Assembly (NCBI RefSeq): GCF_037392515.1
Contig: NC_090283.1
Span: 12,592,501 to 12,656,500, forward strand
Direction of reading: 5' to 3'
DNA from: Haliotis asinina
Lineage: Eukaryota; Mollusca; Gastropoda; Lepetellida; Haliotidae
DNA length: 64,000 bases
The notes below the pieces were generated by a model. The model worked only from the letters and a program-made list of their open reading frames with translations, searched no databases and was not told the origin of the DNA. Positions within the stretch are counted from its first letter, which is position 1. Each line of letters opens with the position of its first letter. This document shows positions 33,939 through 45,425 of the stretch, in pieces. Made by a program: the position numbers and the translations under genes.

Positions 33939-34317
33939 AGGCATAAGGCAGAACTTCCTAAATGTATCATCTGCGGGAAGTGTCCACCTTCAAGCATATT
34001 ATCCTTGTTTTGAAGCAATAAATAGGAAAGAAAGTTCCTTTATTCCCATGTCATTGTGAATTATTATTTAGAGAAACTGACCTGTCATAAATTGTAACAA
34101 ATGGGCTGAGTCTTAAAATTTTGTGGTATGACTTTTCTATTGCATAAATGGTAATGAAGAAATATGTATGCTCACACACGTAAGAAATGCATGTATTTCT
34201 ATCCGAACAAGAAACAAACTCTGAACCGTGAAATAGTGTGTATGGCATTTAGTGAAGTCTATACGGTCTTATCAATAATTTCTGTTGCCTTTAGGAAGTT
34301 TCGAGAGAAACAAAAGT

Positions 34318-34428
34318 ATGCTGTGATGTGATGTGAGATATGGTATGATATGGTATGATACGATGTAATATGATTTAGCATGATATGATATGGTATGGTA
34401 CGATATGATATGGTATGGTGTGGTAGCT
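34318..34428. repeat. Degenerate ATGGT/ATGAT pentamer-type repeat
   Basis: Interspersed TATGGTATGATA and related units over about 110 bp. The translations are artefacts. Confidence 0.8.
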
Positions 34429-34460
34429 TTTTTGATGGAAAGGGGTTGATGAATAGACCC

Positions 34461-34756
34461 ACCGTCATGATCTGGGCAGGCATTGGACTTTATGCGAGAC
34501 TTGCACCCACGTCCTTCCAGAATGCTTTCCAAGGTCGCGGTCACGGAGTGCTCAAAGTTATATCGACAAAGTGATCAGACGACATGTTGTTCAATGTTTC
34601 ACACAACATCGCCAACACCTTTTCCAGCAGGATAACGCTCATTCCCATGTTGCTATAGTTACCATGACCTTTCTCCAGCATCACAACATCCATAATATGC
34701 CGTGGCCAGCTCTCAGTCCTCATCTCAAACCTATTGAACACATATAGGGTGAGGTT
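34461..34756 (+). mobile_element. Tc1/mariner transposase fragment, C-terminal half
   Basis: Across frames reads VMIWAGI, FQQDNAHSHVA (the second catalytic Asp block), MPWPALSPHLKPIEH (third acidic residue block) followed by GEVKER. The N-terminal half is absent and the frame is broken. It joins an antisense LINE fragment directly on the right. Confidence 0.82.
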
Positions 34757-34761
34757 AAAGA

Positions 34762-35030
34762 GCGTCTTCTGCTATCCGGTAATCTCGAAGGTATTGGTCT
34801 GGATCCAATGACAGTGACACAAGCTACTGCGCCACCGTCCTTGGACCCATCTGTAAATACGGATTTGTAATTGCTATATTTACGTTTTAATTGATTATGC
34901 TGTTGGCAATATGGTAATTCATTAGTTTCCGGCTTTTTGAAAGGTGTTATTGTTAGGTCTACCTGCGGCCTGACAAACTGCCACGAAGGAGAAAAAAGAA
35001 GACGGGAAGGGGATATATTTTCGATATCAA
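34762..35030 (-). mobile_element. LINE ORF2 fragment (start of RNase H), antisense
   Basis: On the minus strand reads GSKDGGAVACVTVIGSRP and LPSRLP-type sequence. Upstream of it lies a segment matching the linker that precedes RNase H in the full LINE (PSSFFSPSWQFVRPQVDL in approximate frame). Same family as 9064-15129 but not a 3' end, so it arose by rearrangement rather than simple truncation. Confidence 0.8.
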
Positions 35031-35043
35031 TGCCAGTAAAGGT

Positions 35044-35123
35044 AAAGACTCGATTATTTACAGACCGCCGCCACGTAGTTTTACGCTAAGTGCGGCGTAA
35101 AACTAAACTCACTTATTCACTCC
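35044..35123 (+). mobile_element. SINE 3' fragment
   Basis: GACTCGATTATTTACAGACC, GCCGCCACGTAG, AAGTGCGGCGTAAAACTAAA and a CTCACTTATTCACTC tail. Confidence 0.85.
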
Positions 35124-35860
35124 GGTGGGTAAATCAGTGGATGGAATTCGTAGCTTGCTGGCTATATATTTGAATGGTACTAGATCATCGATATACCTGA
35201 AACTCATATTAAGTTAAACACAACTGGGGTCCATGGGGAGATTCACTTGTTGTCTAAATGCTTTAACTCTGTATTGTACAAATATTTTATTGTCTGTCAT
35301 TTTATTGTTTCAGTGACATTATAGACAACACAGTGGATGCCACTAATATCAAGTGGCCATGAAGCAGGAATATACACATGATCACTGCCAGCTATTCAAT
35401 GTACGCACATGTGTAGTATTTGTATATACACGTTGATAGACCTTGTTGAAACCAAACCGGCTGTCGTCAACTGTTTTGTTCAATCCGAGTTTATCTGGTT
35501 ACCATCTGTGATCAGCACAGCGTGTGTTCAATGATGGGCAATTTCTGCTTACCCAAATCTATGTTACCTCAAAAATTTCTGACCAGCATCCAGCGGTATA
35601 AATAATTAAGACACAAAATTTCCCATGTTCCGACACATAGCACTTTGTATGACATTACAGGATTCTGTAGGCATGAAGAAGTGTGGTTTTTTTTGCAAGA
35701 CATGCCTAAATATCCAAGTCCTCCCTCATTTTGTATTGACAACAATACTGTTGAGAGATCGAAAATTTAACTTGAACGCTGTGTAGTCTTTGATTCGTGT
35801 GTTTTTGTTCGTTGTGTGTGCGTGTGTGCGTGTCTTTGTTTTGTTGTTGCATTTTTATGT
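35124..35860. other. No gene recognised
   Basis: No supported gene. A GT-rich low-complexity run (GTGTGTGCGTGTGTGCGTG) lies at about 35812-35832. Confidence 0.4.
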
Positions 35861-35944
35861 GTGGTCGCTATTTAATATGAGAGCCATCCCTGCAGTATAA
35901 ATTGATTACTCGCTCGCTCACTCAACCAATATTTTCTGACTAAA

Positions 35945-36020
35945 TATTCAGTAATTTTCCAGCTATATGGCGGCGGTCTGTAAATAGTCGAGTCTGGTCC
36001 AGACTACCCAGTGGTCAACA
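35945..36020 (-). mobile_element. SINE fragment
   Basis: + strand shows CCAGCTATATGGCGGCGGTC, TGTAAATAGTCGAGTCTGG and CCAGTGGTCAACATG, the inverse of the SINE 3' half. The tail is lost at the left border. Confidence 0.85.
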
Positions 36021-36171
36021 TGTGGTCGCTATTTAATATGAGAGCCATCCATGCAGTATAAATTGATTATCTTCTGCTTTTGCCTAATATTAATTTTTAA
36101 TCGTGGTATATTTGTTTGTTGTTCTTTTTAATTTCTGGCTAGATTTGTCTTCAATCATCACAAACTGAAGT

Positions 36172-36457
36172 GATGGTGTAAATCCAGCAAGGGTTCGTGC
36201 AGGTAGCAAGGGTCATGTAAGTCCCCTATTCTCTAGTATGGTGATCTACCGACCTTCAGATGTTGATCTGTAGCCAGTTATTATTTTGTACTGTGATTTA
36301 AATATTTCACCGGTGATACTCTAGTATATTTACTGTCCTTCTGTGGCAGATTTTTATGCTCTTACTTTATTGATTTTCATACTGATATGAATTAGATTGT
36401 CCTCGACACGATGTGGCTGAAGCATTGCTAATGTGACGCTGCATAATAACTCGCTCA
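36172..36457 (+). mobile_element. Truncated LINE 3' end
   Basis: Shows GGTGTAAATCCAGCAAGGG, TAGTATGGTGATCTACC, CTGTCCTTCTGTGGCAG, TCGACACGATGTGGCTGAAG and a CTCGCTCACTC tail. It lies inside the second copy of the local duplication. Confidence 0.85.
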
Positions 36458-36867
36458 CTCAATCAATATTTTCTGACTAAAACAGAGGTAGCGAATGAAG
36501 TGACTTCTGCTTTATTTGTTCCAGATATCGGTAAAAAATCTGCATTTTCCTCAAACACACCTTACCGTGGTTATTTCACAATTCACATGCAGGCAGAATT
36601 GTACTATATCCAACCCTATTGGCTGAAATTAAAACTGACCACTGAAGAAATTTATTGCTCTTCCTACCGCGTGCCGTAATGTGTAAATCATACCACAGAT
36701 ACACTGCTAAAATCATAACGTGGAATTCTGTCATATCATGTATATGTAGTGTGTAATTTCAAACACACCCAGGAGCCTGTGTCTGTTCTATCCAAAGACA
36801 TAACCCTTGTGTTTCTATACAATGAAGCCTTTATGATAATCACAATCAAACACAGGTTGTCATGTGG

Positions 36868-37080
36868 TTTACGCCGCACTCAGTAATGTTCCAGCTATAT
36901 GGCCGCGGTCTGTAAGTAATCGACTCTGGGCCAGACAACCCAGTGGTCAACAGTATGAGCATCAATCTACGCAAATAGGATACGATGGCATGTCTCAAAC
37001 AAGTCAGCGATCCTGACTGCGGATTCCGTTACGACAGGCATTGGTTACTGAAGAACAATTCTAACCCTCACCTTCACAGT
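36868..37080 (-). mobile_element. Nearly full-length SINE, antisense
   Basis: + strand reads TTTACGCCGCACTCAGTAAT, CAGCTATATGGCCGCGGTCT, CAGTATGAGCATCAATCTAC, CAAACAAGTCAGCGATCCTG, then a diverged 5' end (CATTGGTTACTGAAGAAC). No (GAGT)n tail remains at the left. Confidence 0.88.
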
Positions 37081-37849
37081 TGATATCCTTCGAAAATAAA
37101 TTTGGCTGCTTCTGGATATTTTATCCCAGACAAGACAGATTTTTTGTAATGAAGAAACACATACTCGAGTATCCGTTTTGTTTTTCGTCTTCAACCCGTT
37201 ACCACATACGCTTAATAGCATGGGTGGCCAAGCCACAGACTCTCAGTTCTGCTCACATTTAGAGGCCCTTGTTGCAAATCTGGTGTATTTCCATGTGTTG
37301 GTAACATGGCATGGACACCTTGTAACATCACTATTTGATTATGGTTCACAAACACGTGCCAGTGATGTGGTCGAAATCGTGCTTAGGAACCTTTTAATAC
37401 CTCGAAACTAGCACCTCACAAGATTTGCCAACAGTGCAGACAACTGGTAACAAAAGCGGGTGCATCGTAATAAGACCTGTAAGGCTGTTGTTATTGCAAG
37501 ACACTTTAGGTGATACGATGAATGAGGTCACGTGAACGTTGATTTCAAGCGTACTAAAATGTGTGCAAAATGAGGTTACATGATTCAAGTATTTCACATG
37601 ATATGAACATGTCCAGCGGGGTTTTCTCGTTTAACCACCACCTATTGTTCTAAGTGGACAAAAATATGACGTGGGATATTCCGCCAGACAATACATGTCT
37701 GTTTAAGTTTGCTCCCCGTGAAATAATGTTAGCCCGTAATGAAATTCCAAGAGGATGTGACAAATACAAATACAAAATAGTTATCAGGTCATTCGCTTGT
37801 TCAAGCATCAGTCACATTGACACATAAAAACCGTTCATACACAAGCTGA

Positions 37850-38054
37850 TCCCGGGGGTAGAATAGGCCTTCAGCAACCCATGCTGCAATAAAGGGAGAC
37901 TATGTTTGTCGTAAGAGGCGACTAACGGGATCGGGTGGTCAGGTTTCGCTGACTTGGTTGACACATGTCATCGGTTCCTAATTGCGTAGATCGATGCTCA
38001 TGTTCTGGATTGTCTGGTTCAGACTCGATTATTTAAATTCACTCACTCACTCAG
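37850..38054 (+). mobile_element. SINE with internal deletion
   Basis: The 5' half is well preserved (CCCGGGGGTAGAATAGGCCT, GTCGTAAGAGGCGACTAACG, GACTTGGTTGACACATGTCA). The 3' half has lost the GACCGCC to GCGTAAA segment, so GATTATTTAAATTCACTC joins directly to the tail. A variant 5' insert (TGCAATAAAGGGAGACTATG) follows CAACCCA. Confidence 0.88.
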
Positions 38055-38056
38055 GT

Positions 38057-38140
38057 TTATGTGGTCTAGATTACCTAAGAGCATCATGTTTGTATTCTAT
38101 TTACCTTTATTTGAGCTGTAAAGCCACCAAACGTGTGCCA
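38057..38140 (+). repeat. Unclassified repeat, copy 1
   Basis: TGTGGTCTAGATTACCTAAG, GTTTGTATTCTATTTACC and AAAGCCACCAAACGTG match the stretch at 39281-39375 in order. Family unknown; no coding potential seen. Confidence 0.55.
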
Positions 38141-39280
38141 GGCGAGCCGTTCCATAACAATCACGGTAGCTATCGGGTCCTCTGTGGCCGCTGGGGTACG
38201 ATAATGGTGAACAGCTGCGCAACTCGAAAAAGGAAAACAAAAAATATTAGGGAGAACACAGATGACCACAACCCCAAGGCAGTAATACCAGCGCACCACC
38301 ACCAATATCAGACTAGGGACCAGCCTAGTCCCTGGTCAAAACATACACACACACAATATTTTTCCCATCGTGGGCTGTGGCCACAGGGGGCTTTTGCAAT
38401 TTTTAAAAACTGTCTTTATTTTCCAAACATAGCCGTAATATTTTTGTATGTTAAGTTAATATCTAAAAACGGTTTAAGGTATTTTAAGACATCTTTGTTC
38501 TTGGTCAGGAAGGCTTGAAAGTAGTTAGAATCTGCAGTGGTGATTCGAACCCCCAAAAACTCTCCCTCTGAAGTCCCCGACTGTCAACCTAACATGAAAA
38601 AGAAAATTCTGCCGTGGTGATTCTAAACCCAAAACTCTCCCTCCAACGCCCCTCTACACCAGCGAACCCGTTGTAGCAGTCCATGTGCATTAAATATAAC
38701 ATATAACTCATGCGATTTGCAAGCTTGTGTAACCCAGTTCTAAAATTGGACATCAGTATGCCCGAGAGATGATCAAAAACAATCCACGGAATGAGTGTTG
38801 CGCTTACCGCGGCGATCGGCGATCAACAACGATGATCAACAAGAACTCCTAGAGTGAACTCCGTGACAGCTGAATCAGCTGCACCAGAGCATCGTGGCAT
38901 CAAAGAGAATGAACTGCTGGACCGTATCGTCGTGAGGTATCTGTACCAGCCCGGTGAACTTGGAAGAAGGTGATACAGGTTGTACCATAGACCCCGTATG
39001 GTCCACGAAAACGTACCACATCGACCGAGTGGATATCGCAGACTGAATCATCCGAGAGGCGTTACAAATCGCCCCTTGCGACACGGTTGTCCCCCCTTCT
39101 TATTACAGATTCGTCTCATGTTTCTTATTATCACAATGTGGAGATTGATTGATCAAGAAATGGTTGTACTCTTGGTGGGTGTTCATTCAAGTTTTATACA
39201 GCTCATACGTTTTTTTTTCATACTTACATAACCGATTGCTAAATAATCGATTGTGGCTTCGACGCATGTATGATGATCAA
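38141..39280. other. No gene recognised
   Basis: Open frames (for example 37982-38518) show no recognisable domain. They cross repeat borders and are unlikely to be genes. Confidence 0.4.
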
Positions 39281-39375
39281 CGTGGTCTAAATACCTAAGA
39301 TCACCGTGTTTGTATTTTGCCGAACCTTTATTCGCGGTGAAACGCCACCAAACATAACCAAGGCGACTCGCTATA
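39281..39375 (+). repeat. Unclassified repeat, copy 2
   Basis: GTGGTCTAAATACCTAAG, GTGTTTGTATTTTGCCG and AACGCCACCAAACATAACC correspond to 38057-38140. An LTR-type element begins about 20 bp to the right. Confidence 0.55.
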
Positions 39376-39396
39376 GACTGTTTCCCTTGAAACTAT

Positions 39397-40076
39397 TGTT
39401 ACGGTTAAGAATTTACCGTGACAAACGATGTTAGAAATCCCCTTGTGAACTTGCAAAACAGAACAAAGACAAGTTTAAAATATTCAGATATTATTATTTA
39501 GCAACGAGAGCAAGGTATCCAAAGTCCCAAGTCAATATAACAATGCTGCTTACAAATACAATTTCAAGAGAGACAAAATCTAAGTCAGCGGGTCACAAAA
39601 ATATATAATATATCAAACTCACCAAAGTCTCAGTACGAGAGGTAATCAACTACGCAGAATGAAAACACAACGATGGTCTGACAGCAGATAATGTAGATTC
39701 AGGCATTGATGGGTTTTGATGATCAAGCGTGGCACTGATGTAACTCCAGCAAATATGAATGAGTGTGTGTGTCACCCTCAACACGGCAACCAGCCTTTTT
39801 ATATTTAGTTAGCCATTTCCCGAAAGTTCGGGCACAAACGAACATCGTCTACACTGTAAAATGCCCTAGAATAAGTCTCCCGGAAGCAGACACATAGAAA
39901 ACTAGGAGCAGATAAATTCCGGAAAACCAGAATGCTAAAGTGTTGACCAGTTATTAAAACGAAATGTGACCCATCATATTTAATATTCAAAACACTAAAT
40001 GTAGTGACCCTATAATAATTATTACTTAATTAATAACAAAACTACACAGAAAATACACACTCGTTAAACTCTTAAC
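39397..40076 (+). mobile_element. Solo LTR-type element, about 670-680 bp
   Basis: Starts TGTTACGGTTAAG and ends near ACACTCGTTAAACTCTTAAC. It shares the internal landmarks with 17888 and 24686 (AGAAATCCCCTTG, GCGGGTCACAAA, CAACCAGCC followed by TTTTTATATTTAG, GAAATGTGACCCAT). The exact right end is blurred. No internal region adjoins. An old, solo-type fossil. Confidence 0.68.
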
Positions 40077-41089
40077 AGTTTTAAAATGGGTTCCAGACGT
40101 CCCTTGCGCTACTACAGATAGTATACGGAGCCGAGTTCAGGGGGCTCTCCTGTTAATAATGACGCCATAAAAAAGGTTTCAGACATCCTTTATATTGCTA
40201 TAGACGGACCCAAGCTTAGGAGGTCAGACTAGACCCATGAAACCGAAATGTTGAGGTACGGGCTTGTGATGCACAACTGCACAACTGTGCATTGTGAGTT
40301 CGTATCCGCCGTTACCTCATGGGATTCAATGCAAACCTTTGGTGAGAGAGGTAGTGTTTCGGTTGGGTCTCTGAAAAGGACCTTTCTGAGTGGGGCACTG
40401 TCAGAGAAAGGGCGAGAGAAAGGCACCGCCGCAGTCCCCTTAGGGAGAAAAGCACACCAACATCTTTCATCCTGTGACTGTCGAGGACGTTTTGCTAAGT
40501 TTTCAACCTTTCTATCTTTCTATCTTTGGGGCACATCCAAGGATGGCTCGAACTTATAAACCCTTAAGGTAACGGTAATAGAACAACCACTGTCATACAA
40601 CTTGATTGTTGTCTTTAGCCTCCTTCTGGCCCCTACCGAAAAGCACTATTGATGACGTTAACAGACCGGGGAAATTAAGAGTAACAACAAGTCGACGTGT
40701 ACTGAAAATGTTAGCGATACGTTTCACACATCGCTTTTATGAATGCAGCCTTGTAGTTCAGCCAGAATTCAGTAAGTATTTCGGAAAAGAAAAAACGTGT
40801 TTATGATTTATCCTGACGTGACTGAAAGAGTGATTTGAACAAGTGGGATTGCAACTAAAATTATCACGAGACGATCCTTCTTGTGATATAATCCCAATAC
40901 TATTGTGAATCACGAGAGATTTCGCTGTCACTTCTCTCGTTCCGCCCCTTCCGTTAACCCTCGACACCCTGGCCCTCACTCTTACCGAGATTGATCTGAA
41001 CAGGTCGTGCATCCATTCCATTCAGTTACGGTGAACCAGTTGACAAGTCAGGATACTGCACAAGGTACTGATGCAAATGGAAGCAAGAT
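40077..41089. other. No gene recognised
   Basis: Short unsupported frames on both strands (the longest is about 100 codons). No repeat family recognised. Confidence 0.45.
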
Positions 41090-41101
41090 GTCTATGCACA
41101 A

Positions 41102-41368
41102 GTGAGTGAGTGAGTTTAGTTTTACGCCGCATTCAGCAATATTCCAGCTATATGGCGGCGGTCTGTAAATAATCGAGTCTGGACCAGACAATCCAGTGAT
41201 CAACAAGATGAGCATCGATCTGTGCAATTGGGAACCGATGACGTGTCAACCAAGTCAGCTAGCCTGACCACCCGATCCCGTTAGTCGCCTCTTACGAGAA
41301 GCTTAGTCGCCTCTTATGGCAAACTTGGGTTGCTGAAGGCCTATTCTACCCCGGGACCTTCACGGGTC
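41102..41368 (-). mobile_element. Full-length SINE with perfect 12-bp target-site duplication
   Basis: GTCTATGCACAA at 41090-41101 is repeated at 41369-41380. Between them, in inverse orientation, lies the whole major SINE from the GAGTGAGTGAG tail through TTTAGTTTTACGCCGCATTC, CTATATGGCGGCGGTCTGTA and GAACCGATGACGTGTC to the 5' end CCCCGGGACCTTCACGGGTC. It carries a second copy of the TTAGTCGCCTCTTA motif near its 5' end. The intact duplication and low divergence mark a young insertion and define both ends of the family. Confidence 0.97.
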
Positions 41369-41973
41369 GTCTATGCACAACTATTACTCAGTTGTAAAAG
41401 AGTACTGCATTGGAATACCCTTGTTCAGTTGCTGTGAAAGTTCAGTTTTTACTGAATAATTCGTTTTGAAAATTCCAGTGTTCTTAGTTTTCCAGTGTTC
41501 TTTTCAATAAAGCTTACTCTGCACTGGGAAGGACCCAAGACTATCAAGTTATAGGTGAGCAGTTACAGATATCATTGCATGCAATACATGCCTGTATACT
41601 GCATGTATAACTCGAAAGTAGACCTCATTAAATCATTAGAAGTATTATTGTTGGATAATGTCTTTGGCGAACGTGCATGTATCGGATAAGTTTGATTTCA
41701 TTAAGTTTCCGAGGAGCATTTGGATTCCTTGTGTGTTGGGGTGTAAACTATCCTGGAAGGGGCATTGTTGCATTGTCGTTTCAACATGTTATTAAACAAT
41801 GTCCCACTGTAGTATAACGATGCATGTGTCGCCCTTCAAGAATATTTCCTACCGCAGGACAACGCGACATCTATACAAGTGAAAATATGTGTAAAACCTG
41901 TTCCAAACGCTATAAAATGCAGCGATTTGACATATAGATATAGTCGTATTATACCCACTGAGATTATGTGATG

Positions 41974-42060
41974 GTGAGTAAGTGAGTTAATATTTAACGT
42001 CACATAGGCAATATTTCTGGCGCATCGTGACGATAACAGATTTGACATAGATGAATATTG
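41974..42060 (-). mobile_element. LINE 3' tail fragment
   Basis: + strand shows GTGAGTAAGTGAGTTAATAT, TTAACGTCACATAGGCAATA and GCATCGTGACGATAAC, the inverse of the LINE's last 60-90 bases. Confidence 0.82.
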
Positions 42061-42079
42061 TAAAAACCTGTCAACATCA

Positions 42080-42147
42080 ATCATGAATCATGAATCACAG
42101 AGTCATGACACATCAATCATGAATCACAGAGTCATGACACATCAATC
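42080..42147. repeat. Tandem duplication, about 33-bp unit
   Basis: ATCAATCATGAATCA and GAGTCATGACAC recur in tandem twice, next to a shorter CATGAAT repeat. Confidence 0.85.
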
Positions 42148-42462
42148 CGTGCAGTAAGTAATGCTAGACATTTGCTCATCCATTTATTTGGTTTGGTTTT
42201 TATTCGGGCAACATATCTTAGAAAACATATCTTGAAAAAAATATCTTTCAAGGAAGCAATGAAGGAATTAACAGACTAATACGGCTCAAGTATGACAGTT
42301 TGCAATCTCCGGAATAAAAAAAGTAGGATAGATTTGTGATTTAGCTGAATCTCAAAGCACAGATATGGTCGGAAATAGTGTTCAGCTTCATACCAGAAAA
42401 GACCAAACTGTGGACATTCATAATAGACATGTGCAACCGATTCATTTTTTTTCGATTTTTCG

Positions 42463-42463
<1 letters not shown>

Positions 42464-42493
<30 letters not shown>

Positions 42494-42739
42494 TGTATGT
42501 ATGTATGTATGTATGTATGTATGTATGTATGTATGCATGCATGCATGCATGTCTATGTGTGTGTGCGCGCGTCTGTCTGTATGTGTGCGTGCGTGTGTGT
42601 ATGTGTTTGTATGTATGTGTTCTGCGTGCGTGTGTGTGCGCGTGTCTGTGTGTGCATGTATACTCATGCCAATAATGGTTGTTACCCCAGTCCTCTTGAT
42701 AAAACTGAAGGGGATGACAAGGATAATGGCATGGGTATG

Positions 42740-42782
<43 letters not shown>
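42464..42782. repeat. Compound microsatellite (GTAT)n, (GCAT)n, (GT)n, (GTGC)n
   Basis: About 70 bp of GTAT, then GCAT, mixed GT-rich runs and, after a unique stretch at about 42657-42735, a (GTGC)n block at 42739-42782. The long reading frames on both strands here are low-complexity artefacts. Confidence 0.95.
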
Positions 42783-42783
<1 letters not shown>

Positions 42784-43533
42784 TTATACAGAGATACATC
42801 ATTTCGCGTCATTTTGTGTGACAACAGTCAATATACTACAGACACTTCTTGAAAATTAATATACAAAAGTGGATCACTTGAGCAACCGCTCGATATCTCT
42901 GTATAATCCTTGACGTCAGGATAACATATTCTGCTTGGGAAACGACTAATGTTAATACTAACGATACTCTGGATAAAAAGCCCAAAACGTATATATCTAC
43001 GTACGATATGATATTGTACAACGCAAAATATGAATATTGAAATCAGTTTCGTGAAAAAAATTCAAACGATTTGTAGCGTGTACACTGAAACTGTACTCTC
43101 ACTCAACTGACCTTCACCTCAAAGAAGTTACCAAATATGTACAAAAATGGTGACGTATGTTATCAGAACCATGACGGATTATATCTTTAAAATGGCGTTT
43201 TCGCCGACATTGGTACAGAGGAATTTGAGTAAGGACCTTCCATGAATCTGGCAGTGGTGTAACTAGGAAACAATCACCATAGGCATAGCTAAGGTTTTGA
43301 TGAAGGACTAGCGTAAACTGCAGCTAACTAGTCAACGTCAGGCAACCAAGCAATCAGGTTCTAACAAACATTGTCTGGAATAATGTTAACGCAGTGAAAC
43401 AGTTTGTAATTACTTTATTTTATTTTAATTATTTCAGGGCAACTGATAAGCAAGGACCAATAATGTACACGTATAATATACCACAGGACCGGAAAAAACC
43501 GGAACTCTTAGAAACACATACATATGGAGGTGA

Positions 43534-43795
43534 GGTGAGTAAGTGAGTTTAGTTTTACGCCGCATTCAGCAATATTCCAGCTCTAGGGCAGGGGTTTGTA
43601 AATAATCGAGTCTGGACAACACAATCCAGTGATCAACAGCGTGAGCATCGATCTGCGCAATTGGGAACCTATGACGTGTCAACCAAGCAAGCGAGCCTGA
43701 ACACCCGATCCTATTTGTCGCCTCTTACGACATACATGCTATGGCACGCATGGGTCGCTAAAGGCCTATTCTACCCCAGACCTTTACGGGTCTAT
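43534..43795 (-). mobile_element. Full-length SINE, antisense
   Basis: GTGAGTAAGTGAGTTTAGTT, CCGCATTCAGCAATATTCC, AATAATCGAGTCTGGACAAC, ATCGATCTGCGCAATTGGG, TTGTCGCCTCTTACGACATA and a 5' end CTATTCTACCCCAGACC. The ATATGGCGGC block is mutated to CTAGGGCAGG. Variant 5' spacer between CGACA and GCATGGG. Confidence 0.92.
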
Positions 43796-44394
43796 GGATG
43801 TTGTAAAGGAAACAAGAAGACCTTAATAGCTTGAAACAATCAGGAACAGATCTGCTGGCATCACTGGCTGTATGATGCATCAACTCCTCTCAAAGACAAT
43901 CGCTATTTTGTAGTTTTTCTCTTCTGCAAGATCATCCACCATCTTATCAACGTTTCCGTGAATATGAAATAGTACAAGTACATAAATCCGTTCCGTTACC
44001 GTTGTTGACAAGTATCGTCTGTACCTTCTACAATGTATACTCTTCTTAAGAAAAGAGACTTGACATAGGAACAATTTAAATTTTAGGGAAATATTTGACA
44101 CAAACCAATTCATGCTGAATTCCAACATTAGGGGATGGTTGCCGACAACGAAACCTTTGAAAAAAAGAAACACTGAACAAAACATCAATGTAACCTTACA
44201 CTCATGTCTGTAGTGAATAGCTAAAGCTCACCCTACATAAAATGCAGGTGCATCATGAAATTGTGTGTCACCCTGAGCTGAAACCTATAACTGTAGGCTT
44301 TAAAGAGCTATATCAAAGGTATTCCACATGCATTGCTTTAAGTCACAATATACAAGAGAATGAAAAGACTGAGAGAAGCTTAAGTTCACCGACG

Positions 44395-44985
44395 CAACGC
44401 GATCGGCTGTTTACAAAGATGGGCCTCACAGCATGAGTTGGCAAGGCGCTTCAGCGAGCCCAGACAGACCATCTCAAACCTATATAACTGACACAACAAT
44501 ACTGGGAGCGTTCATGACAGACTCAGTTCAGGTCGACCTTGATTTACCATCTCCGCCCAAGATCGCGACATCCGGTAGAGACATCATCGTTTAAACACCA
44601 TGGTCGCATCATCCACAACAATGCAAATCCCCGTACCGCGCCGAATCTCTGACCAGACAATGCGCAATTGGCTATGGGAAGCCATCCTTTTTGCCAGAAG
44701 ACCAGCTCGACGTCCCATCGTTTCCTTCAACGTCAACTGTTGATATTTGGATCATGGCAATGCTCGACCTCACATTGCACGTGTGTGGAAGGACTTCCGG
44801 GTCTTCTCGATCACCAGATTTATGCTCCATTGATCGTCTATATGATGTTCCTGATCGCCCCTTGCACCAGCGTAATCTGCCACCTCAGACACTACCAGAA
44901 CTGCACTCAGCACTTCAGCAAGAGCCAAACCATTCCTCTAGACAGCTCGTCTAGTGGACACAGTTTAGCGTCAGTCGCTCAACCC
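44395..44985 (+). mobile_element. Tc1/mariner transposase, internally deleted
   Basis: The left part has a helix-turn-helix region (ARRFSEPRQTISNLYN in one frame) and SDQTMRNWLWEAI. The right part jumps to the second catalytic Asp block as HGNARPHIARVWKDF and the C-terminal PPQTLPELHSALQQE. The first Asp block between them is deleted and the frame is broken repeatedly. It abuts an inverted Tc1 fragment. Confidence 0.8.
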
Positions 44986-45425
44986 TATGTCTGCAAGCGC
45001 GAATTTGCCCATAATTTCGGAAGATGTTGTATCGACTCTCTTCTGTAAACATAACACTACCACCATGTCACTGCAACAGTTCGAACCCACTGTAACCTGC
45101 ATTGACTGTGTTGGGTGGTCAAGGCTATTCCACGAAAGGGACGGTGAGCCAACCATACGGAGTATGGTTGTATGGTTAGTCTGCTTATCGGGTGTCTCAA
45201 GACAAGAATCCGTTCTGCAGGTGTATTGTCGGGATGTGACGGTCTTCATCTGGCGTGGTAACCCTTGGTCTACCCGTTCATGGACGGTCCTGTGTCTGAC
45301 CTGCATGTTGGTAACGGCTCCACAAGTTGCTGATGCTCACTTGCTGACAATTGAAGGCCTCATTTCTGCCAGGCTCTGTCACGTACGGCTTGTGAATGTC
45401 TCGGCATTTCTGTTATGCTCGTCTT
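44985..45425 (-). mobile_element. Tc1/mariner transposase fragment, N-terminal half
   Basis: On the minus strand reads SISNLWSRYQHAGQTQDRP and GRPRVTTPDEDRH (helix-turn-helix linker), then GSVMFTEESRYNIFRNYG in the position of the first catalytic Asp block. Frameshifted. It faces the fragment at 44395-44985. Confidence 0.75.

Larger units (their letters stand above)
35861..36484. repeat. Direct duplication containing a SINE piece and a LINE 3' end
   Basis: A 47-base unit starting TGGTCGCTATTTAATATGAG occurs at 35862-35908 and 36023-36069 with one difference. A second shared unit, CAATATTTTCTGACTAAA preceded by GCTCACTCAA, stands at about 35923-35944 and 36459-36480. In the first copy the two units are adjacent; in the second they are separated by a truncated LINE 3' end. 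This is a local tandem duplication with gain or loss of the LINE in one copy. Confidence 0.8.

Noticed and set aside
37982-38518. 178-codon + strand frame
   Set aside because: It begins within a SINE and crosses an unclassified repeat. No domain found.
42276-42859. Several long frames on both strands (Cys-Val, His-Thr rich)
   Set aside because: Produced by the compound GTAT/GT/GTGC microsatellite.
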